Assembly: GCA_026027325.1 (NCBI GenBank)
Contig: JAMSLZ010000005.1
Location: forward strand, 1,674,001 to 1,738,000
DNA: 64,000 nucleotides
DNA from: Actinomucor elegans
Lineage: Eukaryota > Mucoromycota > Mucoromycetes > Mucorales > Mucoraceae
Direction: 5' to 3'
In this document: piece after piece, positions 48,517-60,650 of the stretch
How positions within the stretch are numbered: position 1 is the stretch's first letter
How the letters are laid out: each line of letters starts with the position of its first letter
Notes under the pieces: generated by a model
Told to the model about the DNA's origin: nothing
Seen by the model: only the letters and a program-made list of their open reading frames with translations
Database searches by the model: none
Program-made: the position numbers and the translations under genes

Positions 48517-50294
48517 CGTTAATGGCAACATACTTTCTTTTATATTATCTACAAAGCGTCACATCTCTAGTTATATATATACTTTAATCAATTCCATTAT
48601 AGAGCGCTTGTTTAAATACAGATATCTTAATTTATTATATCTTTATACCTACTATCTTAACCACTTTAAATTAAAGACACTACACTTTATAACCTACTGC
48701 GTCTAATGATAGCACTATGTATCACAATTTATCGAATGACAATGGAAACCTAGATTGATTAGTCTAGACAGCCCGCCAATTTTTTAGGTCAAATGCCTCT
48801 GGATGTCATACGAACGGGTCAATTGATGAGCAATCATGATAAGAAACGACTGCGCTTTTTTTTTTTTTCAAATTTAATTAACCCTACTTTGAAAGAAAGT
48901 TATTAACGATAACATCCTTCTATTTCATATGAATATGCAACGCAGTAGTTTGATAAATAAAGAATATATGTAAATCATAAATCAAGAAGGTGCTACAAGT
49001 GTTGATAGGCCAATTGTAATGTCAATCTCACGAACCAGATGACTCCAGTGTTACAATGAAAATCAGGTACATAAGATTAACCGGAAATGAGGAAGTAGGT
49101 ACGTAAAGGCTTAGTACATACCCACACTTTGTGTGTCAAATATCATTATGTACCTCAATTAGAAAAAAAAAACGTTTCAAAATGGATTCAACAGATTAGT
49201 TCAAGTCAGTCAAATATGAGCCTCTGGTAACTCTTTTTATTATGTGCAGTACTCAATGATGCAACGTGGTCTGGAAGGAATACTTTCATTCTGTGGAGCA
49301 AATTCTCAATTATGTTCCAAATATCCTCTTACCAATTAAAAGCGAATTGGAGCTGAAATGGGTCCAGAGATCTGATGAGTACACATTTATTGCATGAAAC
49401 ACAACTTTTACTTATAATAATCATCACATTCAGCCAAACAAAAGCTCTATCGGATACATAGAAGACATCCAGATGCGACATCGCTGCCGAAATCGGTCAA
49501 GGGATCTATCGGAAAAGGTGGTTGTACAAAGGCAGACTACTGCTGAACAAGTGTTCCACCTAAGACTAGCACAGAATACGGACAAAGATTTTACTCGAAG
49601 TTTAACGAGATTAAAACGTGTCAATATTCAAAGTATCTCTTAATCAAGTTCATGAAAAATTAAATGAAGTATTTAATGATGAAAAAACAATTGAATATTT
49701 TCGAAAAGATCATTGATAAAGACGAATTTGTAGTGATTAACAGTTTTCTCATTCAATCTCCTCGGTTTAATATTGCATCTGATGATTAATATAAGCTCTG
49801 AACGAGCTGCTACATCCATTATACTCTTTGCTTAACTGAGGCGCAGGTAATCTATTTTGTTTATCACTAGTAAAACAGCTGTTTTTCATATAGGTTAGCA
49901 CAAACTTTAATAGATTGGGTTGCAGCAGCGAGAAACTCAAGGCTGCCTTCCTCAAGATAAACTTGTGTTGTGTGCTTCCAGAACTGTACCTGAGAGAATA
50001 TCTAATTATGCGCTGATATACTGTTAACGCAATCCGCACCATAAATGCATGCTTCATTATGAAGAACTGCCTGATTCATCTTTTTTACCAAAAAAAAAAA
50101 AAAAAGTTTCTTGATAAATGAATAGAAACAAAGAATATGAAACAAACGATGAATGAAAGCTATTGCTACACAAAAATGCGTTCAGGTATATGGTATGTCT
50201 GAAATAGAATGAACAGTTTTTTTCCTGGTAGTGGATGAAATAGAGCAAAGTCATGTATCTTTGCAATGGTACTCTACAAGTAAGATAATACATT
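48517..50294. other. Gene-free region with a TIR element
   Basis: Convergent intergenic region of 1.8 kb between the small 48.1 kb gene and UCHL5. It contains the TIR element at 49434-49816 and poly(T)/poly(A) runs near 48858 and 50090. No other gene seen; short ORFs at 49430-49624 and 49767-50057 lie in the element. Confidence 0.55.
49434..49816. mobile_element. MITE-like TIR element, about 380 bp
   Basis: Left: CATCCAGATGCGACATCGCT then CCGAAATCGGTCAAGGGATC. Right (inverted): TTTAATATTGCATCTGATGA then AAGCTCTGAACGAGCTGCTA ending CATC at 49816. The inner CAGATGCGACAT core is well kept; the left outer block is diverged, so the left boundary is approximate. No transposase inside. Confidence 0.6.
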
Positions 50295-51488
50295 TTATTG
50301 GGAGTTTCTATTATTTGCTTTTTCTTTTGCTTGGGCTACAAGTGGTTCAAGTTGATTTTTTTCAGCAAGGTTGCGTAATAAATTATAGATAATTGGTATA
50401 AAATTGTGTTTTCTTAATACGTTTTCTCTCTACTCAACAGAGTCAATATGATATATAAATATATATGTTCACAGCTACTTACATGCCACTTCTTCCTTTT
50501 TTCCTTTTCTTGATGTAATGATTGTTCATACATGGCTCGATCTTGGCTTACTCTTCTTCTACTCTCAACATCATCCTCTGATAAAGATAGTAGAATACCG
50601 TCTGCTTCCTCAATCATCTCCTCTAATTGCTCCACACGATCCTTTATCAGTGCCATCAAACTAAAATGAAGTTCTGAAGCTCCATAGTTATCCATACGAC
50701 TCTTGATGGCTTCATTAGCCTTTTGAACCCAATTATGATCATCGCAAGCGCCCAAATTAATAGGACCTCTACTCAATCCATCAAGTTCATAAAGAGCGCC
50801 ATGGATAGGTGTATATGCAATAAAGTGATATACATCTTGATCTTTGCCAGCATTAGGATCCACCATTTCATTGACAAATGGATCGGACCGAGCAAAGCTA
50901 TTGTGCACTGAACGGATTAGATCACTATTTGAAATAGCTAAGCCTTTCATCTATAACAACAACGCCTGTTAACCTATCTCGATATTTCATTTGGTCATCA
51001 CATACTTACATCAGGAGGAAAGTCGGCTGTAAACTCTTTAAAATTTCTTAATTCTGGACCAATCTCAATATCGTCTCTGTTTAATAGGATAGATAGGATA
51101 GCTTGAGTTGCGCATGCGTTATTGATAACTTGATTTGCAAAAAAGACGTGATCGGCTTCAAGATCGGGTTGAGGTCTATTTGATTGATCTCCTTTCTTGT
51201 TCTGCCACTTGAATAAAAAGATCAATCCATACATTTGACTAGATAAAAGTTTATATTAATATACGTATTTAAGACATAATCTAGGTGATTTACCCTAATT
51301 CAGAGGTAAATTCGGGATCTAAGCTATAGATCTCCTCCATTTGAACTCCTTGACAGCCCATTCCCGAGATTAACTCGGTAAATACACCTAAAAAAAAACA
51401 GTATTAGAATCGTAACAAATAGTATCTAATCTATCCAATTATTACCAGGATCGCTTTCAATTAAACACCAATCACCTGCTTCAGTCAT
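50295..51488 (-). CDS. UCHL5: Ubiquitin C-terminal hydrolase UCH37/UCHL5, 5 exons, 322 aa
   Basis: Deubiquitinase of the proteasome 19S base (via Rpn13) and INO80-type complexes. Exons: 51488-51446, 51387-51294, 51238-51010, 50950-50483, 50429-50295; the sum is 969 nt. The catalytic residues fall at Gln82, Cys88 (NNACATQA), His164 (DVYHFIAY) and Asp179 (LYELDG), the same numbering as human UCHL5. The crossover-loop region is present (SDPFVNEM). The C-terminal UCH37-like domain is complete: [20 protein letters not shown], then [12 protein letters not shown], which defines UCH37 rather than UCH-L1/L3. Budding yeast lacks UCH37, so presence is a feature of this lineage. Introns are 53-59 nt. An ACGCGT site lies about 63 bp upstream. 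Confidence 0.95.
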
Positions 51489-52598
51489 TATATAATAATT
51501 TTGTTATATATAAGAAAAAGAAAAAAAAGTGGACTAGTTGTGATTTGCATACGCGTTTGTTCTTCCTGACTAAGCGAACGGTGCTACATGTATGACGTAT
51601 GCACAGATAAGCAAATTAAAAGCTGATTTTTCTTAAGCGCTCTCCTTTTGCATCTATTTTTCAAAATTTCAATTAAGCCTTTTAGCTGTTTAAAGTGAGG
51701 TTTCGATGTACAGTTTATAACTGTCATAGTTTAGATATATAACGGTCTCTGTATATATTTTTTTTAATACTTTTTGTATATAAAAGGCACGGTTTGTAGA
51801 CCTAAAACCAAAAATCTAGAAAATTGTGTCTTTATCAGAGCAACTCCAAACGGTTGAAATTGATCTAGCACAATATTTGTATTAACAGATATTCAATTTA
51901 ATGTTGCATATAATATTTTAAAATATGATGCTGTTAGATATACTTTATTATTACAACTTCCATACTAAAATAGTGGGTGATGCATGTTAAGCTTGAATAG
52001 AGTTTCAAAACCATTATCTTTTATTATTATTATTATGTAATTTTTCAATTTACGACATCCAATAGAGTAAGTCGAAAAAACTGTCTATGAAAAAAAGTAA
52101 TAAATGAAACCCCTTAATGTGTTTTGAGGGCAAAGACTTCATTTCTTCTAAACACATTTTATAATACCAAATGTTTCTTTTCTTTTTTTTTGACTCTAAG
52201 CCTAGGAAAAAGGCGATTCTGTAAACATCAAGTTGTTTGTACTAGTTTTTTATGTGATTATATATATATCAAGAAATGAACTTCTGTACCTCAAATCCAA
52301 AATCCAAAAATTCATATAAACAAAAAAAAAAAATGTAACTACTTTTATCATAAATACACCAGTATTTAAACTTCTAAATGCGTAATATATACAGTATCTT
52401 TTGCGTTGATATATACTGTGTCTATCAACATGGCTGTATTCCAACAATATTGTATTGAAAGATTGTATGGTTTCAACTCAGAGAGTTAGCTGGGTTTAAA
52501 TCGACCAATAAAAATGCCTCAAAACTGGTGCCCTTTTTTTTTCGACATGCTTTGAAGCCGTCCCTCTTTACCTTGTTATATTTAATCGTTACATTAAA
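51489..52598. promoter_or_regulatory. Bidirectional region between UCHL5 and ORC1
   Basis: 1.1 kb divergent region. ACGCGT (MluI cell-cycle box core) at 51551-51556 lies nearer to UCHL5. Homopolymer runs and a TTA microsatellite near 52020-52036 are present. No ORF with support. Whether the site serves ORC1 is unknown. Confidence 0.4.
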
Positions 52599-54431
52599 AT
52601 GCTTTTAAGAAAAGGACGAGATATATCGACAATTACTTCAGAGTTTGACGAATCAAACATAATTACTGGCAAAAGAAGATCGAGGCCTGTATCACGTTAT
52701 GAAGAAGACATTGCTACTGCCAAGATCATAATAAAAACAGGCAATTCTCGATCTGCGTCTAGTAAACGAATAGCTTCCAACACACGATCAACACGATTGA
52801 CTAAAAAAAAAGAGACACCAGCAGCTAAAAAGCGTAGAATCGAGCGCGAAGCGCCCTCTTCTTCCGAGAAAGGATCTGATAGTGAAAATGAACAAGAAGA
52901 ATCAGAAGCCGAGATAGAATCAGAAAGCGATGAAGACATAGAATCAGACGTGCCTGAAGACACTTCATCTTCAGAGGAAGAAAAAGTAGTAGTGAAGCCA
53001 AGATCTAAATATTTAGCTTCTGTTAATAGAAGACCCACCAAAAAACCATTATTATCTACACCAAAAGCAAAACCACTTACTTCATCTAACCGTGTCATTC
53101 ATCGAGTCAACCAAGCTTTACCAGTAATACCATTACGGCGCGTCAATACACGAGATGAATTGGCCATGACACCTTACGCGCTGGCCAGAGAAAGATTACA
53201 CGTATCTGCTGTACCTGAATCATTGCCTTGTCGAGAAGATGAATTTTTAAACATCTTGGGATATGTCGAAAGTGCAATTCAAGAGGCAACGGGTACCTGT
53301 GTTTATATATCAGGTGTGCCAGGTACAGGCAAGACAGCCACTGTATTGGAAGTCATTCGACATTTGCAACAACAAGCAGAGGAACAAACCATCCCAGCAT
53401 TTGATTTTGTCGAGATTAACGGTATGAAGTTGACTGATCCCAACCAAGCCTATAGTATTTTATGGGAGTGTATGGATCGCACAAACCAAGACACTAAAAA
53501 GAAGAAATATACTGCAGCGCATGCTTTGCAGATGTTAGAAGCTAAATTCTCAAAGCAAAGTGTAGATGAACGTACAACGTAAGTGCATATCAAAAGACAT
53601 GTTGATCAGTAAATTAATAGATTGAGTTCTAGCGTGGTTTTGATGGATGAGCTCGATCTGTTAGTCACCAAGAAGCAGACTGTCATGTACAACTTTTTTG
53701 ATTGGCCCAGTCGACCTCTTTCAAAGCTCATTGTTGTGGCAGTAGCAAATACCATGGATTTGCCTGAGCGAATCATGAGCAACAAAATTGCTAGTCGAAT
53801 GGGTCTGACGCGTATCAACTTTCAGCCTTACAAGTTTGATCAATTGTACCAAATCGTGCAATCTCGACTTCAAGGCATTGATGCTTTTGCCAATGATGCG
53901 GTTGAGTTTGCAGCTAGAAAAGTCAGTGCAGTCAGTGGAGATGCTCGACGAGCCTTAGATATCTGTAGAAGAGCAGTTGAGATTGTCGAATTAAGGTCAA
54001 CTGATCAAGAAAAGGGCAAACCAGCTCCAACTCATGTTACTATTGGTATTATTACTGAAGCAATCCAGGAAATGTATTCTTCACCCTCAATTGCTTTCAT
54101 CAGTTCATGTTCCTTGCATCAAAAGATTTTTTTGGTTGCCTGCATGCAGCGTTCTCGTGCTATTGGATTGGCTGAAATTGAATTTGGCGATGTGGCCCAC
54201 TATCATATCCAGACTTGCAAATGGCATAATATCGAACCTCCCAACACCAGTGATTTGATGCGTGTTTGTGAATCCTTGGGTCAAACCAGAGCACTTGTCA
54301 TGGAAGGTGGAAGAATGGATATTTGTATGCGGCTTTCATTGAATTTGGTTGAAGAAGATATAGTTATGGCTTGCAAAGCTGATAAACTCATCAGTCGATT
54401 ATTACAAAACTTGCCTACTACCAATCCTTAA
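52599..54431 (+). CDS. ORC1: Origin recognition complex subunit 1, 2 exons, 596 aa
   Basis: AAA+ ATPase that, with ORC2-6, binds replication origins and loads MCM. Exons 52599-53578 and 53621-54431; the sum is 1791 nt. The first ~200 residues are basic/acidic and low complexity (KETPAAKKRR; an acidic Ser/Glu tract at 90-130). The AAA+ domain starts at about 205: PESLPCREDEF, Walker A GVPGTGKT (239-246), EINGMKLTDP, Walker B VVLMDELD (332-339), sensor and winged-helix parts (SRMGLTRINFQPY; SGDARRALDICRRAVE). Sequence character is clearly Orc1, not Cdc6. Oddity: the N-terminal BAH domain of yeast and animal Orc1 is not visible. The intron is only 42 nt. Confidence 0.9.
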
Positions 54432-54578
54432 TATAGCAAAATAAACTTAGACTATGATACAAAGATCCGGGATTGGCTTCATTTGTATAAAGTAACCTTC
54501 TAGATCCCCCGTGCATACATAAAAAGCCTTCTGATCTATTTCCAACCTTTTCTCTCTTTAACTCATTTTACTTTAAAA

Positions 54579-57024
54579 ATGATAAATACTGCTCCACATA
54601 CCCCTATAGACGAAGCGAATCATAAAAGACCTTTGATATTAAAGCCTTTGAATCAACCTCAAGAATCAAAATCCTCTTATTTTCCTTATAGACTTGTGAA
54701 TACTGATAGTTCTCTTCCAGATATACCATCCATAACAACCCCTCCAACAACCACTATTAATTCTATAACTACAAAAGATGGTTCGGAATCCGAGTCTTCA
54801 GAAGAAGGACGCAAGACCTCATCGATGCGCTTAGGACTTCGAGTTACGAATCCAGACGTTGGAGAGGATGGTTTTTCAGTTGATATCGCACCGCAAACCG
54901 TCTCTATGATAAAACTTCAGCCTGTAGAAGCTGAAACGGTCGATCAAGTCACGAAAATAGATGAGCCCAAGGAGGAGAGCCAACTTTCACTGTCTGTTCA
55001 AGTTACACCGTGCCCTGCTGCAAAAGAAGAGGGATGGAAAGTATCGGAAAGCTACATACACGAAGACCAATCCCCAGTACCATTACAACGACGTGTATCC
55101 AAGACGCTTGCAATTGAAGATGAAATAGCGCACAGAAGGGAAGAGACCAACCAATCGGCCAATCACGGCTTTAATCTATATGAAGCTAAAAGCCCTTTTG
55201 AGAATAACAAACAGCGAACGCTTCAAGAAAACTGCTCCACTTCTTGTCACACGTCATCTGATAACTGCTCCGCCATCGAAACTTTGTCTTCAACTATACC
55301 TAAAACAAACACTCAACAAGCCAATGAACAGGCTCGCAATAACATGTCGAGGTATGCCAAAGTATCCTTCCATCTTACCAACGATCCCACGGCTATTAAA
55401 CAATATCGTGAGATGGCAGAGAAAGGAAACGATACCACGACACAACTGATCTTTGCTAAATATCTGCTGGAAACTGCCAACGCATTTTATCCACCCAAGG
55501 CTGCCAATGCACCACCTAAAATAGTGGGCAGTCTATGGGGTGTGGGCGCTACAACCAAGAAATCGCAAAGACCTCAGCCTTTCCTAGTGGTTCCTACTCC
55601 TGACGATGAAATCAGCAGTATTCGTGGAAATTCAACTACCTCCAGCCTCAACGCAACGCATAGTGTCCGCTCAACTTCTTTGGCTACAGTATTGACTGCT
55701 AAACAACCCCACATTCTTGACATGGCGGTCATGGATGAATCTCGAAAACAAAAGATAAAAACTTTGGAAGAGGAAGCTGTGAAATGGATTAAAAGACTTG
55801 CTAAAGAGAATGTCGGAGAAGCATGCTATATGTTAGCCAACTGGATGGATAAAGAACTCTATGGATTCAAGAATAACCGAGCTAAATCATTACAGTTGCA
55901 TTCGATTGCTTCCAAATCTCATATACCAGAATCTGTTTTTATCGTTGCGCAACATTATGAAGAAGAAGGAAAGGTGCCACCAGTTCGTATACTAAAGCTG
56001 TACCAATCTGCTGTCAAGAATGATTATGTAAATGCTATCTATGTACGTTAACACATCGAAACGCTTTAAAAATCAAATTTCTAATACCTTCTATATTAGA
56101 AAATGGCATTGCTGACTATCCATGGTAAACTGGGCCTTCGACAAAGCCTAGTAAAGGGACTTGAACTGATGCATAAAGCCTGTACTCTGTGTTCTGAAGA
56201 ATTTAGCGAACCCTTGATTATTTTTGCACAGATGCTTACTAATGAATATAAAGATGTCGATTTCCCAAGGTATGTAATATTTGAATAAAATGATATATAT
56301 AGGTATATACATGTGCTGATATTCATGATATATAGTGCATTAACAGATCCTTATGGTGGCAGACAAGCCGCTATCCTTTATTATGAACGTGCTGCAAAAT
56401 TAAATAATGATAAAGCTCAAAGTCAGCTAGGAACCATTTACGAACACGGTCGTTTGGGAGAATCAATGAACTTTGCACGAGCTTTCGATTATTATACTGT
56501 AGCAGCCATCAATGGCAATCCCAAAGCCATGTTAGGTTTATGTCGACTCTATAACCGAGGAAGCCACGGCCCTGGAGATAAAGATGAAGTGTTTCGTTTA
56601 GAAAACGACGTCTCGGGTTGGCTAAGCGCTACACCAATCAATGAAGATCTCTCATTTTCTTGGTGTGAGCGAGCGGCTAAAGCAGGCAATACAGATGCCT
56701 TAGCCCTATTAGGGTAGCGTATCATCCATTACCTTATACATTGTTGCTTATATCATTGATAGTTGGTTCTATAACGTTGGGTTTGGCGTTCCTAGAGATC
56801 TCGATCAGACCAGAAAATATTATCAGTTGGCTGCAAGTCAAGGTCACACGAGTGCGAAATCTCAGCTTGCTCAAATTGAATCGTCCATTACTAATAAACA
56901 GCACGACGAGCTCAGACAAAGAGTAAATGCAAAGACAACTACAAAAGATCCATCAATAGTCAGCAGGCCTAGATCAAATAGAACAAGCTTACATTCAAAA
57001 AAAAAGACTTGTTACTGTATGTAG
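54579..57024 (+). CDS. Skt5/Chs4-like chitin synthase activator, Sel1 repeats, CaaX tail, 4 exons, 757 aa
   Basis: Exons 54579-56042, 56100-56269, 56336-56713, 56763-57024; the sum is 2274 nt. The first ~260 residues are disordered Ser/Thr-rich. Then come Sel1-like (TPR-type) repeats: IKQYREMAEKGNDTTTQLIF, GEACYMLANWMDKELYGFK, YYERAAKLNNDKAQSQLGTI, RAFDYYTVAAINGNPKAMLG, WCERAAKAGNTDALALLGWF and KYYQLAASQGHTSAKSQLA. The C-terminus ends KKKTCYCM: polybasic plus CaaX with Met, a farnesylation signal, like the CVIM end of yeast Skt5. Skt5/Chs4 proteins recruit and activate chitin synthase III at sites of wall growth. The 3' end of intron 3 and the frame agree across all junctions. Which of several paralogues this is cannot be told. 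Confidence 0.88.
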
Positions 57025-57396
57025 GCGCCAATACAAAAACTAAAAACTGGACTCACTGTGACACATCCCTACTCATCTGCTTATCTTTAATATGCGGGGT
57101 AAATAATGAACTTTTTCTCTCTTTCTTTCTCATATGATGAACGTATCGATTAGACTTAATAGACCCAATTTTTATTTATGGTCCAATAAACTATGTAAAA
57201 ACTACCATAGTAAAACCAAATCAACTGTATGTTACACGTCCAATGTGTTTCTATCAAAAAAAAAAAAAAAAAAAAACTAATAAAATCGTATCATAGCCTG
57301 TCCCTCAACAAAAGGAAGTCCGGGTAAGTGAAAAGTCGTACATTTGCAATGCCATGCTATTGACATTCCACGCATTAGGAACTACTTGTCAACTTG
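57025..57396. other. Intergenic region with a poly(A) tract
   Basis: Short spacer between two genes on the same strand. It has a run of about 20 A near 57256-57276. It should hold the 3' end of the Skt5-like gene and the promoter of the NAGS gene. A GTAAGT-like splice donor near 57325 might mark a 5' UTR intron, which is uncertain. Confidence 0.45.
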
Positions 57397-58908
57397 ATGG
57401 ATACTGGGCCTAGCAAAAGAGAACTACAGCACTTTTTAAAGCGTTTTGGGCCCGAGGTCAAAACCACCAAACCCACCTTGTTGTCTGGTTTCGAAGAAAT
57501 CAAAGGTGCTCCAGGCTTAAAGTCACCTAAAGAGTTTGTACAGGACCTTTTAGCGCCTTCTTATCATCAATTAGCTTTGACCAAGGTAGAAGGGCCGTTT
57601 GATAAAAGCGATTGGCAGCGCGTTGGCAACACATTATATAAGCTACAAAAACTTGGATTATCATCCATCGTAGTATCAGACAATCCTAGCTGGGCTATCG
57701 ATAAATCATCTTATAGTGAGATAACCAAACGCATGCTAAGAGAAAGTATGACACTAGTAGAGTCTATTGAACAAGCAGGTGGTCGTGCTCGATTGATTTA
57801 TGGCTCTGCCTTGGAAAGATCATCTAATACTATTGAAATCAACTTGGACTTTATTCAATCTGCGCTGAATAACAATCAGATTCCTATTATTGTGCCTATC
57901 TTGACAGAAGGAGATGGCCAGCTAGTACCTGTCAAAGCAAATAGTGCTATTATGGCTCTTACACAACGATTAGCCTATCAGGCGGTAGATCCCAAGCTAG
58001 TACCTTCCAAGATTGTAGTGATTAACAAGGAAGGTGGTATTCCTAACCACGCATTACCCGGTACAGCACATAGTTTAGTCAATGTACAAGAAGAATACGA
58101 CGATATCGAACTGGCATTTACCAATAACACTGATTGGAAGCAATCTCATCCCAATACCATGGATAATTTGACTATGATTCGAGACTGTCTAGATCAACTG
58201 CCAACAGCTTCTTCTGCTATTATTGTACCGACTACCTCATTGCCCTCTGCGCTCATCGCTAATCTAGTGACAGATAAACCACTTTATTCTTCTTCACTTC
58301 CAATAACAAGCAATACCCAAATCAATCAAGCTAAAACCACGGTGCTTCGTCATGGTATCAAGATCCACAACTTTTCAACCCTACAAGACCTTAATCTCGG
58401 TCGATTGACTAGCTTACTTGAAGCTAGCTTTCAAAAGAAAGTAAACACAGATGCATTTTACGGTAGATTAGACAAAGTATTAGCTGGAGCTATTATTGCT
58501 GGAGATTATGAAGGCGCAGTGATCATGACAAACGAAAGAGCGGAGCCGAATAGTTTACAAACCCATGCTTATCTTGACAAATTTGCTATTGCACCTTCGA
58601 GCCAAGGTATTGGTTTGACAGATATCTTGTGGAAGCGCATGTGTGACAGATACCCAGAGCTACTATGGCGAAGCCGAAAAGACAACGGAGTTAATAAATG
58701 GTAAAGAAAAAAGAAGAAGAAAAAAAAAAAGTAAAACCAATGGCTTACGCTTAATTTAATACTTTTGTATAGGTATTTTGAAAGATCCAATGGTTATTTA
58801 CGACTCAAAGACTCGAACTGGGTCCTGTTCTGGCACGGTCAATTGGGATACAAGAACTTACAGGACTATGCAAAGATTGCTACTAGTATTCCTCCATCGT
58901 TCCACTAA
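57397..58908 (+). CDS. ARG2: N-acetylglutamate synthase, 2 exons, 479 aa
   Basis: First step of arginine synthesis: acetyl-CoA plus glutamate to N-acetylglutamate, in mitochondria in fungi. Exons 57397-58700 and 58773-58908; the sum is 1440 nt. The N-terminal half resembles the amino-acid-kinase-like fold of fungal NAGS (PSKIVVINKEGGIPNHALPG, LVNVQEEYDDI). The C-terminal GNAT domain carries KVLAGAIIAGDYEGAVIMT, YLDKFAIAPSSQGIGLTDIL, then LWKRMCDRYPELLWRSRKDN and, after the intron, YFERSNGYLRLKDSNWVLFW. These are strong Arg2 signatures. The ATG at 57397 follows a TTG in frame. The N-terminus MDTGPSKRELQ does not look like a mitochondrial presequence, so an upstream exon is possible. Length is a little short of yeast Arg2, which fits a missing leader. 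Confidence 0.92.
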
Positions 58909-59063
58909 TAATAATAAAAATAATAATTGCAATAAAAAGGCCGTTGATTACCTAAGCGTGAAACCCGGGAAAAGAACCGAACTCACCGTACGATGTATGG
59001 AAGAGTTCGAGCTCCAAATGAGGTTAGAACGCGTCACAAAGGCCTTAAAGACCAGTTACTCAA

Positions 59064-59067
<4 letters not shown>

Positions 59068-59095
<28 letters not shown>
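59068..59095. repeat. CT dinucleotide microsatellite
   Basis: About 14 CT units in the 5' leader region of the dehydratase gene, followed by pyrimidine-rich sequence. Such CT blocks are common just upstream of fungal start codons. Confidence 0.85.
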
Positions 59096-59100
<5 letters not shown>

Positions 59101-59146
59101 TTTACTTTCTTTGCTTTTTAGAATATATACATATATACATATATAT

Positions 59147-60580
<1,434 letters not shown>

Positions 60581-60650
60581 TTTCTTTTCTTTAAATGCAT
60601 TTTTATATAAAGTTTTCTTACATATACCATTGTTTTTTATGGTTTCATTA

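Noticed and set aside
52599..54431. Cdc6 instead of ORC1
   Set aside because: The LPCREDEF...VYISGVPGTGKTATV and EINGMKLTDP stretches match Orc1 rather than Cdc6, despite the missing BAH domain.
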